Source: Neopestalotiopsis rosae (lineage: Eukaryota; Ascomycota; Sordariomycetes; Amphisphaeriales; Sporocadaceae). Taken from it: DNA of 64,000 nucleotides. The stretch spans positions 992,001-1,056,000 of the forward strand of contig JALGAS010000004.1 of the NCBI GenBank assembly GCA_023078685.1, written 5' to 3'. Positions 49,348 through 60,743 of this stretch are shown here, one piece after another. Position 1 is the stretch's first letter, and each line of letters begins with the position of its first letter. A program made the position numbers and the translations under genes. Below the pieces are notes generated by a model that saw nothing but the letters and a program-made list of their open reading frames with translations, was not told the DNA's origin and did no database searches.

Positions 49348-50605
49348 CTAAGCCACCTCACACTCAACGCAAGCCTCGGGTTCAGTTCCTCTCCAGATCT
49401 TCTTAATCTTCAACCCATTTGCCGCCAATAGGTTCCGCCACTGCTTTTCCGTTCTCTCCAAGCCGCCGATGGGAAACATGGAGATATCTCTTGCCGCCTC
49501 GTAAATGCCAATGTTGAGGTCCGGGAGCACCAAGTCCACCAGCAGCAACTTGCTCTGCGGCCGCGCCCTGAGGACTGGTAGCAATTGTTGGAGAAAGCGA
49601 CTGACATCTTGATCGTTCCAGTCGTGGAAAATGTGTCGGTAGTAGTAGACGTGCGCGTCCTTGATGGGCTGAGGGGTAAACATGTCATAGGCCATAAACT
49701 CGATTCCCGCCGGCGGCCCCTGTGGCACCGCCTCAAACGTCGAGGGCAGGTCCTGCACCACGAAGCGACCCGGCAGCTGCGGGTTCAACTGGTGCACCTC
49801 CTCCATGACGTGGCCCTGGCCGCCGGCAATGTCGACAATGGCCACGTCGCCGTCCTTGATGTCGAGCTTGGCGAGCTCCTCCCCAAACGGGTACGCGGTG
49901 CCCGCGAGCGTGCCGGTGCTCAGCGACTTCATGCCCTTGACCATGTTTTGCGCGCGCTGGGGGTGCGCGCCCAGAAACGTCCAGAGCTCCTCGCCGTTGG
50001 CCCACATGAAGGGGGTGCCCGACTCCCGCGTGGGCGATTTGAATCCCCTTTCCGCCAGAGTGCGTGGCATGGCGAGGACGGAGGGGATGACTTCTTGGAG
50101 CAGGAAGCTGTTGAAGGCCCGGTGGTTCTCGTCCAGATAGGGCTTGCCCAGAGCGGTCAGGGTGTACTCTGGGCCGGGCGAGTCCTTCAAGATGCCACTG
50201 GCCGTCAATTGCTGAAGGAGGCGAGCTAGCACGTTGCATTAGTATGATGTTTCTGACACTGGTGGCTTTGGCAAGTGACTAACTCATCATGACTTCATCG
50301 CCTCCAGTCTTCTCTACAATTTTATCCAGGCTCACGGTAGCATTGTCGGCAAAATCGTCCCATAAGCCCAGGTTGGTAAAGATCTCAATGACGGTGCTGA
50401 CATTGACCTGAAAGATGCGTGGCCATACGTCTTCATTGGGGTCGCCTGTGGACGACAATAGCTTCAACGCCTCCTGGCGAAGATGGCGACGTGCGAGAGC
50501 TTCCTCGCCGTCCGTCGAGGCGGCTTCAAATGCTTTCATGGCGGCATTAACGTTACCAACCGCCGTGGCCACGTCACATTTTGTTATGAACGAGGCCATT
50601 GTCAT
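49348..50605 (-). CDS. SAM-dependent O-methyltransferase (plant-COMT-like family, APS6-like)
   Basis: Predicted exons are complement(49348..50225, 50284..50605), giving 399 residues. An N-terminal winged-helix dimerisation region leads into a Rossmann methyltransferase domain. The SAM motif VDIAGGQGH is near 240, VVQDLPSTFE near 264, and the general-base region RHIFHDWND near 306 has the catalytic His-Asp pair. This is the Methyltransf_2 family, with the length usual for fungal members. It may methylate a hydroxyl on the peptide or a precursor. In the apicidin cluster the APS6 homologue is associated with the N-methoxy group of tryptophan; a similar reaction here is only a suggestion. It is tail-to-tail with the FAS alpha gene. 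The start at 50605 (MTMASF) fits an initiator after a stop-rich leader; the frame extends a little further upstream. The second exon is G+C-rich. Confidence 0.9.
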
Positions 50606-52148
50606 AGGTCGAGAAATGCGGCAAGTAGTTGTTTCAAAAATATACAATAGAGGCTGCTGATCTGCAATGCGGGAAAAGTTACACAAGATTCAAAACACAC
50701 CCGATGAATTTGATGAATCAGCTTGTCTTCATATGTTGCATGAGAAATGTCTTCAACCGTTCGTTGCCCCCGTCTCGAGCATTGAGTTCCCACGAAGATA
50801 ATCGAGTGGTATCTTCTCCCCAGCTCGCATGCAAAGACTCCACACCATTACATACATGCAGCAAACATCACCAACAAACCTATGCAAGGCAGGGGATGAT
50901 AGTAGAAGCTAACCCTTTGTGGGAGCATGTCCAATATTTGTATGGGTCGCAAATGAACCGGCCCCGCGCTCCGGACCGGGTTCACCCATTTTCTCGACCC
51001 TCTTCGGCACCCATGCTATACTAACCTAGCTGCCGAGATGTTTGCTATGCTTGTGGACCACGCGGCCACAAATTATGATTTCCATTGATTGACAGAACTG
51101 CCAATCATCAAGTATTGGACGCTGCGGCTTTGATGGAATCGATCTGTAAGGTACCCACTTCCTCAACGATTGCATACCTCAAAGAATCACACAGACATAC
51201 TCAAACGGTGGACCATCTTCGAGCTACCAGCTCATCGGGCCGGGCTCCTCGTGCTAGGGGTACCGAAACCCCCCCCTAGCTCCCTGGCTCGCCGGTATAC
51301 TTCTTTCGACGCGAAATGTGACACACATGGCAATAAGCGAACGGCCAGCAAACGACTAATCTATCTCATGCAGCTAGGATGTGTAGTCTTGAGATTGCCA
51401 ACACAAACAAGCATTTGTCATTTGTCAACATGTGCATCTATCATTCATACACAGTACCTACCTGCATATAATGTGGGGTCTTCGAAAAGTTGGGGACCCA
51501 TGTTTATTGGCTCAGTGGATGACTTCCGGAGATAGGATATACATGAAATGTTCGCAGCCGTTGTGCTTGCAAATACAGAGCCGAATGGGGAGTCTAGGAA
51601 AATGAAATATACCATCAGATCTTTGTTCTCAACAGCTGTACTAGGATAACACCCTGCGTAGTCTGCCGAGGTGGTGATGCATGACACGGTCCTCAAGTCC
51701 ACAAGTACAGATATCTCAACGGTCATGCGTCTTTCAGTGGGGTGAGGATGATACCATAGACTTCATCTCAGGGGTTTGCATCATGTTACGCGTGGTTGAC
51801 ACTATCCACTGTCCCGAGTTCTTGGGACGGTCTCAGTGTTATCACCACAATGCTTGCATATCGAAGCAAGGGATGACTGATTTTTCGAAGGGATCCATTC
51901 AAGGGCAATATCTTTCCATGGTCTTCCCCGTAACACAGCTCGCCAGCTTTGAGGATGATCGGGTCACAGCGTCGTTCACGGCCCGTGGTACTGGATGCAA
52001 TGAACAAGACAAACAGCAGGGCAAATTTAGTCTCCCTGGGAGCCCTACCTGTTCGCTTTGATATAAACGAGAAACGGCTCTGTTCACGGTTCACGGATGG
52101 TCTCCCGTGCTTAAGTTGATTTTGTTGCTCAGCTCGCAATCCAGCAAG
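50606..52148. other. Intergenic region, no gene seen
   Basis: The methyltransferase and the membrane-protein gene diverge from this 1.5 kb stretch. Frames at 50629-51024 and 51170-51535 overlap antisense frames and carry no motif. No TGACGTGA box was found. This may mark the right border of the core cluster. Confidence 0.45.
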
Positions 52149-53543
52149 ATGGCGGTTTCCACGGCAGATTTCCCATCCGGAACCGAAAATCATTTGTCAA
52201 TGCGAATAGGTTGCTATGTTCTTTTCGGTCTTTGCACAATAGCTGTCATGCTGAGGTAGTTTCCTCGTACGAAACGGTCCATGAAACTTTAACTGACATG
52301 ATTCTACAGAATTTACGTACGCACGATACGATCACGCAGAATCGGCCTGGACGATTGCTTTATACTAGCCGCATGGGTATCAGAGGTTGTCGTTATTGTT
52401 TGCGTCAAGCTACAGTTTGAGTCGGGCATTGGATGGCATGCTGCGGATCTGGCGCAACTGCCCGATGCTGCGAAAATACTGTCAAGCATAGTGCTGGTGG
52501 GTTTCACAACGAAGAAGAAAGAATATCAGTGAGATGACGACTAACGATTCACAAGTGGCCATGGGTCGCTCAAATCATGTATTTCTTCCAGCTGGGCTGT
52601 ATCAAGTCCAGCATTGTGTCGCTATATCTACGTCTTGCCGTCACTCCTGCGCAGGTGAAGATATTGTGGGTAGTCCTGGTGATCATATTTGGTCAAGGAC
52701 TTTCTTCAGCTATTGTGAGTGCCAAAAAACAAGTTTTGTTTCAGAAGAGACTTAATAGACTCAGTATACTGACAGTCTCTCAGGCAGTGGTGGCATTTAT
52801 CTGTGACCCCATTTCCCTCATCTGGGAAAACGCTGCAGAATTTGGCGGGCCCAAGTGCTTCAATATTCTCGCATTCAATTATTTACAATGCAGCATTCTT
52901 CATCTTATCTGACCTCTTTTTGGCCATCTCGCCAGTCTTGGTCCTGAAGGATATGCAGATGAATAGAAAACGCAAAGGTAATGCAAGCGGAGTAACGATT
53001 TCAGAACTACGGCTGACAAGATACAGTCCTCTTGAGCATCATGTTTAGTCTTGGTACACTAGCGATTGGTGGGACAGTCTCCAGACAGGTCACAAATGCG
53101 ATCGCTATCAATGACCCAGACTTTTCCTGGTAGGTCGACCATTATGCGATAAAATGAAAAAAAAAAAATTCTTGAGAGAGAATACAAAGATTCTGACTTG
53201 TGATCGCGACAGGTATTGGGCACCCGCGGCGATGTGTTCAGTGATCGAGTCTAGTCTGGGCATCATCTTTGTCTGTGTCCCTGCCATCGCACCAATGTTC
53301 AGTAACGTCATTGGCTCGACAGCGAAGAAGTCTGGCCAAGACGATATCGATCTCGACAACTCGAAGAATCCTGGAACCTTTGGCAAATTGGGTAGAAACC
53401 CGAAGAGGAGACCGTCTCTAGGCGACGAGACTCTTCTTTGTGAGACCCAGCTGACCCATATCGGCGGCCATGAAAGTGACATGGCATCTCAGAAGTCTGG
53501 ATGCGAGACGGAGGTCGGTGTCAAAATCCTGGATGCTGCTTGA
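52149..53543 (+). CDS. Rhodopsin-domain (SAT4-type) integral membrane protein with an apparent frameshift
   Basis: Exons I infer are 52149..52255, 52310..52496, 52556..52714, 52784 to about 52976, about 53026-53131 and about 53213-53543. The product is a fungal rhodopsin-domain protein: an N-terminal helix, RRIGLDDCFILAAWV, QIMYFFQLGCIKSSIVSLYLRL, FICDPISLIWE, NAAFFILSDLFLAISPV and a final YWAPAAMCSVIESSLGIIFVC helix, then a polar cytoplasmic tail. These are typical landmarks of the SAT4/PTH11-related superfamily of plasma-membrane proteins, most of unknown function. Around 52860-52885 the reading frame shifts by one base between two clearly homologous segments, and no credible intron explains it (the only GT-AG pair is 39 bases, a multiple of three). 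Either the gene is a recent pseudogene or the assembly has an indel. Its place next to the cluster may be incidental. Confidence 0.65.
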
Positions 53544-54337
53544 GATTTTGTGGAGTTTGTATGCTTGTAGTCGACTTATGTTGAATGGCGGAAAAGTAAA
53601 TTCATATTGTCTCGCGCTATTGCGGTCAAATAGACGTCGATCGCTGCTTCACTGCGTTCCCCGCGCTGATTGCGGGACACCGGAGGACACCGACTCTGGG
53701 GCGTTGTAAACAAGCGCGAAGTCAATATGTGCATGATAAATCAGATTTGGTGACAATACGTTTCAACTTCCGTTCGAGTTTATCAGGACTGTATCGCTGG
53801 ATATCGTATTTAATGTCCTCTCAGATCACGAATTTCGCCAAGTTATCATGTATGATAGTGCTCTACGGTGTGGCGTGGGTGCAAGGACGCGAACATAAAC
53901 AGAAAGAGCCTAGACATAGCAGGTAGTGCAGTGGATATACTGAATGAAACACCCGGGAATAAAGCAAGTCCGTCGCATGCGCACAGCCGACGGTTGGTCA
54001 CGGTTCGGCGATCTTCCACGAGTATACGCTTATCAGCATCTAGAGGGGCACGCCATCATCACTAAAACCTTCGGGCGAGGCACCGATAGCCATGCCCGAT
54101 AGGAGACATCCTACCTCTCCGATCCCGGCCCGGCGGATGATGGTAACCATCAGACGTAACCAGATAATATTATTCCATATGTTGAAAACATTAATACAAT
54201 CCCGGGTGCGCTTTGCAATTGTCAAAGGTTGCAAGAACAGACTCGTGAGATCCCAACAGAATACTACTTACTACAACAACGGTCCTGTCGGAGAAGCCCG
54301 CTAATCCTACTACACTAAACACCTACCGACAGCAAAG
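53544..54337. other. Amidase promoter region
   Basis: No gene is visible in these 0.8 kb. Short frames here lack features. Confidence 0.45.
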
Positions 54338-55788
54338 ATGGAGCCCTGGCAACTTACAGCGACGGAGGCGCTCGCCAAATTCAAGGACGGCTCATTGACC
54401 GTCGAGGATTATGCAAAGTCCCTGCTTGCTAGGATCGCAAAGAGAGATGAGGCTGTCAAGGCCTGGGCTTACCTGAATCCAGAATACGTGATTGAACAAG
54501 CAAAGAAGCTTGACCAAGTGCCACCCGAGAAGCGAGGTCCCCTCCATGGAGTCGCCATCGCAGTAAAGGATGTCATTTACACCAAGGGTGCGTCAACGCA
54601 GTGACTACCTACATGAGTCTCAAATTAGAATATGAGACGAAAGCTGATTCTATTGTCAGACATGCCCACACAATACAACTCGTCCATTTACGAGGGAGAT
54701 GCACCAAAAGTAGATGCAGCGTCCATAATCACACTGAGACACGCTGGAGCCCTGATCCTGGGCAAGACCACAACCACCGAGTTCGCCTCGACGCTGTACG
54801 GCGGCAAGACGTCCAACGCGCACGACCCCAGCAGGACGCCGGGCGGCTCGTCCTCGGGCTCGGGCGCCGCCGTGGGCGACTTCCAGGCCCCCATCGGGCT
54901 CGGCACGCAGACGGGCGGCAGCACCATCCGCCCGGGCTCCTTCAACGGCATCTACGCCTTCAAGCCGACCTGGAACTCCATCAGCCGCGAGGGCCAAAAG
55001 ATCTACTCGCTGCTCTTCGACACCCTCGGCCTCTACGCCCGCAGCGTCGAGGACCTGGAGCTCCTGGCCGACGTCTTTGCCCTCGAGGACGACGAGCCCG
55101 TCAGTCAGCCCTTTGAGGTCAAGGGCGCCAAATTCGCCCTGCTCAAGACCACGGCGTGGCCGCAGGCCGGCCCGGGTACCGTCGCCGCCATGGAGCTCGG
55201 CGCCAAGCTCCTGCGCGACCACGGCGCCGAGGTCGAGGAGATTGAGCTGCCCCCAGAGTTCAACGAGGCCCCCGAGTTCCACCGCGTCCTCCTGCACAGC
55301 GAGGGCCGCGTGTCCTTCTTGCCCGAGTACAAGACGGCCAAGGACCAGCTGCACCCGTTCCTGGTCGGGCACGTGGAGAACGAGCACAAGATCTCGCGCG
55401 CCGCGCAGCTCAAGGCCTTTGACGGCATGGCGGCGCTGCGGCCCAAGATTGACGAGATTGCCGGCCGCTACGCCGCCATCCTGACGCCGAGTGTGCCCGA
55501 TGTTGCGCCCGTCGGCCTTTATAGCACCGGTAGCGCATCTTTCAATAGCATATGGACTGTAAGTTGAAGATCAATGGCGGGTAGCCTTGGAAACATTTTG
55601 ACTAATATTTGATTTAGGGTTTTCACACACCAGTAACCAACATCCCTGGTTTCAAGGGTGAAGCTGACATGCCGATTGGACTTTCGCTCGTGGCTCCTCG
55701 GTATCACGATAGGCGTCTATTGGCCGTCTCCAAGGCGGTCGGCAAGATATTTGAGAGTGAGGGAGGTTGGGAGCGAAAGAACTTGTAG
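54338..55788 (+). CDS. Amidase signature family hydrolase
   Basis: Predicted exons are 54338..54587, 54660..55558 and 55618..55788, giving 439 residues, somewhat short of typical fungal amidases. The catalytic lysine lies in AIAVKDV (about residue 77), the cis-serine in the GGSSSGSG signature (about 145-152), and the nucleophilic serine in GTQTGGSTIRPGS (about 170), so the Ser-cisSer-Lys triad is complete. The C-terminus FHTPVTNIPGF...MPIGLSLVAPRYHDRRLL is also typical. The family hydrolyses or transfers amide bonds on varied substrates. Its place 3.7 kb past the methyltransferase allows a role in peptide release or processing, since the NRPS lacks a release domain, but nothing in the sequence shows that. 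A catabolic amidase is equally possible. The middle exon is strongly G+C-rich. Confidence 0.9.
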
Positions 55789-56179
55789 ACTAGCTCTTAC
55801 GCAGCGAAACAAACAGTAAACAAGACAAGGAACAACCAATAGAAAAAGGACATGCGCATGATCTTGAAAAACGAGCGAGATGGTGTTCATGCATGTTTTC
55901 ATCGCTGCTTGCACGTTTCATGAGTTGGGTGGTTTTTTGGGATTATATGACCTCGAACTTGCACTCGTTTCATCTACACATTCTAGCTTTTCAGCTCAGA
56001 AATACTTGTTCACAGCAACCAGCCCTCTGCCGTTGCGGTCATAGTCTACGCCTGGCTAGCAGGCCATCGGCATATCCTCCCAGTAATCGTCATCGGCAAT
56101 GGGGCAAGGAAGTTTATCCATATGCGATCTGGCCGACTTAGTGAATGGCCAAGCTGGGGCAGCCAAATGGAATCTCAAC
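55789..56179. other. Convergent intergenic region
   Basis: This lies between the stop codons of the amidase and the ubiquitin-like-domain gene. I see nothing supported in it. Confidence 0.45.
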
Positions 56180-57228
56180 TTACAATAAGTCAAAACTGGT
56201 GTCTGGGTTATATGGCGCCCATGGCGGCATCGGCTTGTCGAATCTGAGTTTTGCGATTGCTTCATCGATAGCTATGGGAGGTGCGACTCCAGCTTCAAGT
56301 CTTTCTTCTGCTTCTTCATCTGCTCCTTCGTTTTTGATCGTGGAGTCAGAACCTATCGTATCCTTGTCATCCGAATCAATCTCCTCGACCTTGTCCGTTT
56401 TGGCAGGCATAATGAGTTTTCTATAGCGTTTGTCCGCCTTGAGTCGTCTCAGGGTGACAAAGGACATGCCGAGCTGGGCACCTGGCCTAGCTATAGACTT
56501 CCAGTCGCCTTCTTGGACGATGTACCAGCTTGAAGAATCCCAAGACTTGGGCGTGATGAGCCAGAATTGTTGTTGTTGTATAACCAATTTGATAACTGGG
56601 TCTGACTTGAACGCAAACTCAAGAAAGCTCACAAAGCCCTTTTCACTTTTCAGTCAGCTCGAATTCTCACGATGATGGTTGCTAAACAACCCACTTCATA
56701 GGTGCTGCAGACTTCTAAAGGCACAGGGTAGCGACGGCCAAGGGCATCCTGAAATCGCATTGGTTTCTGATCCCAAGGTTCCAAGGTGTTGGTGATGTAC
56801 GCTTTGAGATCCTGTGAACAGTATTTGGTTTGGATCAGACCGAGCATATCACCGTGATGCCGCACGTGTGTCTCAAACTGAGTAATCTTGTCCTTTTTGA
56901 ACAGCGCAAACTGCACTCGATGCTTGACCCTCACCCAGTAGCGCGGGTCGTTGAATCTGTCGAGATACTTTTGGAAGTCGTTTATGCATTCATGGCAATT
57001 GTGAATGACTTGTCGCAGAATCGTCACGTCGCCCTCGCTCATGGCGGTGCCACTGCGAATTGTTCGCTCAATACACACGCACACACCAATAAAGGTTTCG
57101 AGGTCTCTTTTCGCCACGGAAATGTGCTGGGCGATGCTCCCGTTGCTGTCAATCGCATCACATAGTTTGTATGCAATCTGTGTGAGTGTGATTATGTCAC
57201 CGAAGCTGCCAAAAGAAAAAGAAGCCAT
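56180..57228 (-). CDS. Fungal protein with signalling-type N-terminal domain and ubiquitin-like (ULD) domain
   Basis: Predicted exons are complement(56180..56638, 56695..57228), giving 330 residues. It opens with FGSFGDIITLTQIAYKLCDAI and a helical region (about 1-140) like the N-terminal domain of many fungal NLR-type and related proteins. The segment MRFQDALGRRYPVPLEVCSTYE...GFVSFLEFAF (about 158-190) matches the start of the fungal ubiquitin-like domain (ULD_2-like), with the intron inside it. The remainder has WYIVQEGDWKSIARPGAQLGMSFVTL and an acidic tail. Such proteins are common and lineage-expanded in Pezizomycotina; no biochemical role is established. No NACHT or repeat domain follows. 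A link to the cluster is not indicated. Confidence 0.75.
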
Positions 57229-57707
57229 ATCGCCATTCTAGCTTTGAATAGAGATGAGGAGAATTGGTTTTCTTGGCGACTGCTTTACCGAACATTTCTT
57301 GATCTTGATCAAGATACTCTTGACCGCACATAATGTGGACGAAGGATTCCTTTTGGCGCCCTCCCGCGATCGGTTGCGAATTTGCAAGTAATCCCCAGCT
57401 GAGCTTACCTTGGTGGGCATGGTATGATACCCAGGACCAATTATACATCCTTTGTTGGTGGCTCGCAGTCTGCGGCCTGCAGCTCAGCCCCAGGGACAAC
57501 TCACACACTTTGGCTAATCATTTCTTGAATGAGGTATCAGGTGGTACAAGATAATAATCTCTTGATTTGGCTCGAATGCATAACTCAAGTTTTATCGTCT
57601 GCTAGTTCTGCTTTTTGTTTGGTTTAACTCTTTTTTACGCCGCTTCCTAAATTTAGGTTCACCAGAGTCTCCCATTTCCTATTTTGTTGTTACCGAAGCC
57701 AACTGTC
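57229..57707. other. Intergenic region, no gene seen
   Basis: This contains the upstream region of the ULD gene and the 3' flank of the DUF1993 gene. The short minus frame at 57197-57508 has no features. Confidence 0.4.
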
Positions 57708-58298
57708 TTAATCGACCTTGTGGAAGACATCCTTGAGGTAATCAAGAGCGCCAATCGGCACGCCCTGCGTCCGGAGGATGCAGTACGCCGAGCCCAGGTG
57801 AAAGTGGAAGTTGGCGAGCGCGTACTCTGAAAAGTACGTCTGGCCCGACTCGAACTGGAAGTTGCCCATGCGCGTCTCCATGCGGACGGGCGACTCGGCG
57901 CCCTTGTCGATCTTGCCGGCGTCGACCTTGCTCAGGTAGTCGACGGTGCGGTCGATGCGGGCGACCAGCTGGTCAAACGTCTCCTCATTGTCCTCGACGG
58001 CGACGTGCTCCATGCCGCCGACCCGGTCCGCGAAGAAGACGGCCGTGTTGCAGCAGCTTTGTACCTGGTAGTCCAAGCTATATATCGAGCATGTCAGATG
58101 GGTGCTTGCTTCCTTTTGGGTTGCTAGTGGACCTGTCGCTACTCACCCTCTCATATCTGAAATAAGACGGTACTTGATGACATCGTCATGCTTCATCGAC
58201 TTTTCATTTGCAAACGTCTCAGCTTTTCTCACAATGGCCGAAAGATTGTTGAGGTACTTGGTGAAAATGGGAATGGACTGCTTGTATAGAGAGGTCAT
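57708..58298 (-). CDS. DUF1993 family protein
   Basis: Predicted exons are complement(57708..58077, 58147..58298), giving 173 residues, the normal size of the family. The start MTSLYKQSIPIFTKYLNNLSAIVRKAE, the segment VIKYRLISDMRGLDYQVQSCCNTAV, the EDNEETFDQLVARIDRTVDYL helix and a C-terminal ANFHFHLGSAYCILRTQGVPIG are the hallmarks of DUF1993, which adopts a DinB-like four-helix fold. Histidines in FHFH could bind a metal. The activity of the family is not established, although members occur both as housekeeping genes and beside fungal biosynthetic clusters. The intron falls between Gly and Leu in the central helix. Confidence 0.88.
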
Positions 58299-59013
58299 GA
58301 TGGCGGTCTGAGAACTGTGCAATGCGAAGAGTGACTAAAGATAGGTGGTTGCTAGAGGGTATCAATGGCAATAGGAAGTGGGATTATAACTGTTGAAGAT
58401 GATATGGAAGAAACAAAGACATGAGCTGCCAAGGTCCTGGCCTTATATAAACATGTGAAGAGCAACATCAAACTCCCAACACAAGTGCTCGTGTAAGCAG
58501 GGGCACCTTTTCTTTCCGCGCCCATATCACATTCTGATATGTAAGCACTACACAAAGCTAGAAGCTAGCGAAGGCCACCTGTAAATTGTTGACCATAACG
58601 GCCCCACCAATCTACCACAAGAGATGCGGCCGAGAAGCAAGTCTCAAGCAAGGGAGAAAGGTTAACGTGGCTCCCCTGGACGGATACAAATTCATTCGTC
58701 TTGGCTTTTTTGGATGCATGACATTTGCTGAATTTCTCGAGTCAAGTTCTTATCACTTGCCATACCATTTACTCGGAAGCAATTGTCGTATAGATTCGTA
58801 CCTGATAGGCAGTCGTCTCGATAGGTAAGCAAGTCTGCGAGGTTGATCCGCGTAGCTAAAAAAGTGTCCGAGTTAGGTCTCACAGTTGGCGCATTCAAGG
58901 CGGGGTATCAGGGGGCATCATGTTATGGATCAGACCGGTCTTACAAATCAGATTGAGATGCCTGCGAAATGCTAGTCCCGCCTGTGCCCAGTCAGAGAGA
59001 ACAATGTGGGCCG
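58299..59013. other. DUF1993 promoter and GST 3' flank
   Basis: Only short, featureless frames are present in this 0.7 kb. I see no supported gene. Confidence 0.4.
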
Positions 59014-60175
59014 TCACAACTTCTCAGTCTCGTCCAGAGACTCGACGGCAACGGCAGGGCCCTTGGGGACGATGAGAACAGCATCGTGGGTCACGGCCCT
59101 CTGGCGGGCGCTCGCGTAGCCAGCGGTATAAAGCTTGATCCACGGCTGCGTGGTCCGGTAAAAGGCACCGTTGGTCCGCTCGCTCTGGTCCCAGTATAGT
59201 CGTCTCAGCCAGAGATGCAGCGACGGGTAGTCATGTCGGATGCTCTTGAGGTTGCACATGAAGACGGAGTGGTAGGCGACGTCGAACCGGACAATCGTAG
59301 TATAGAGTCGCACGTCGGCTTCCGTCAAGGCATCGCCAAACAGATAGGGTCGTCCATGCCCCGCTAAAATGCCTTCCAGCCTGTCGAGGGACTCGAACAG
59401 CGCGTGGAGATTCTTTTCGTACGCCTCCTGGGTGCTTGCAAAGCCTGTCTTGTAGACACCATTATTGACTGTGTCATATACCCAGCCGTTCATTTCGTCG
59501 ATTTGCGCCCGCAGAGCTTCGGGGTACAGACCGCCGCCAGGCCGATTGACTTCGCGGTGCTCCTCTGGCAGCAAGTCGTCAAACTCACTGTACAACATGC
59601 GAATAATCTCGCTGCTCTCATTATTTACCATAGTGTCAGTCTTCTTATCCCAGAGGACCGGCACCGTGACCCGGCCGCTAAAGCCCGGCTCGACCTTCTC
59701 GTAGAGTTCGCGAAGGAGCGTAACACCTGGATGCAGCGGGTCTTCCATCAATGAACCCGGAAATGCGCCATCGAATTCCCATCCCTTGGGCCCCAGATTA
59801 CCGAGAAGATAAAGGTCTATTATGTCCTCGAGATGTTTCAGCGCGCGAACAATCAATGTGCGATGTGCCTGTTGTGCCTTGTCAGTTTCTCCCGTCTGGT
59901 TTTTCCAAATTTGCAGAGACTGTATATATGGAAATGCACTTACCCAAGGACACCCTGGTGAGAGGTATAGCGCATAACGTCCCTTTTCGGCAGGGAATCT
60001 GGCGTTTGAGTCCCGGGACACAGCGCTGCGAAAGGTGGATTCTGGACGTATGAAGGTGCCGTCCTTCTGGTAATCAAGTTTATGAATCTGTCAGACTCGA
60101 TCAGCTTGTTACCAATGTCACCAGCATAATAGGATAATACGAAATGCTAACCTCGGAATCTTTCGCCATATTCAT
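59014..60175 (-). CDS. Glutathione S-transferase of the S-glutathionyl-hydroquinone reductase / omega-like (ECM4) type
   Basis: Predicted exons are complement(59014..59877, 59944..60087, 60152..60175), giving 343 residues. The thioredoxin-fold N-terminus has [12 protein letters not shown] with the catalytic Cys near 54 (omega/Xi class CPWA). The second intron falls right after CPW; it is 66 bases, so a naive reading runs through it. Then come [29 protein letters not shown] (glutathione-binding ES motif) and a helical C-terminal domain with [27 protein letters not shown]4/GTO-type enzymes reduce glutathionyl-hydroquinones and take part in oxidative stress tolerance. A detoxification role toward an electrophilic product (for example an epoxide) is possible but unproven. 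The start at 60175 gives MNMAKDSE; the second Met at 60169 is an alternative. Confidence 0.9.
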
Positions 60176-60743
60176 ATAACCCGATCAAGCTGGTCAGTAC
60201 TGGTAGGTAGTATTTTATGAGTCGTTATTAAATAGTAAGGCCAAGCCAAGACCAGGAAATGAACCTGGTTAATGTCTTCTAAGTGATGAACACTGCAAGT
60301 ATGGAGCAAGTGAGTGTATTATATGTTCCATATTCAAATACGAAAGGCAGTATTTGATCTGACTAATTCTTTTATCCCTTCAAGCGACCATGTTGCTGAG
60401 GCGAGTATTCTGTATATGTCGCAATCGCTGAGCCAAACCAATCTAGTGGCAGTAGCACGCTAAATTCCAGCGTGCCGCCCGCCCGCCACCTCCCTGGACA
60501 TTCTAACAAATGAACCGCGCGGGTATTTTGGTTATCAAAGGGCACTTTTCACTTGGGACTCCATAACATGGGGTTGGAATAATATATACATCATTTATTG
60601 ATCCATACAGAAGTGTTCGCTTCTGATGTATAAGCGTGATCATGAGCGGGCGATTTGTCAAAGGTGCTTCCTCAGTCGTACCCCATAACATTCCTATAGC
60701 TGGCCCGTCCTGGTATTCCATGAATTGTCCAAATTCAGCTGCC
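60176..60743. other. GST promoter region, no gene seen
   Basis: The minus-strand frame at 60503-60805 overlaps the end of the next gene and has no recognisable motif. Confidence 0.4.

Noticed and set aside
49585..50229. 214-codon plus-strand frame
   Set aside because: Antisense to the methyltransferase second exon; no recognisable features.
54656..55387. 243-codon minus-strand frame
   Set aside because: Antisense to the amidase exon carrying the catalytic signature.
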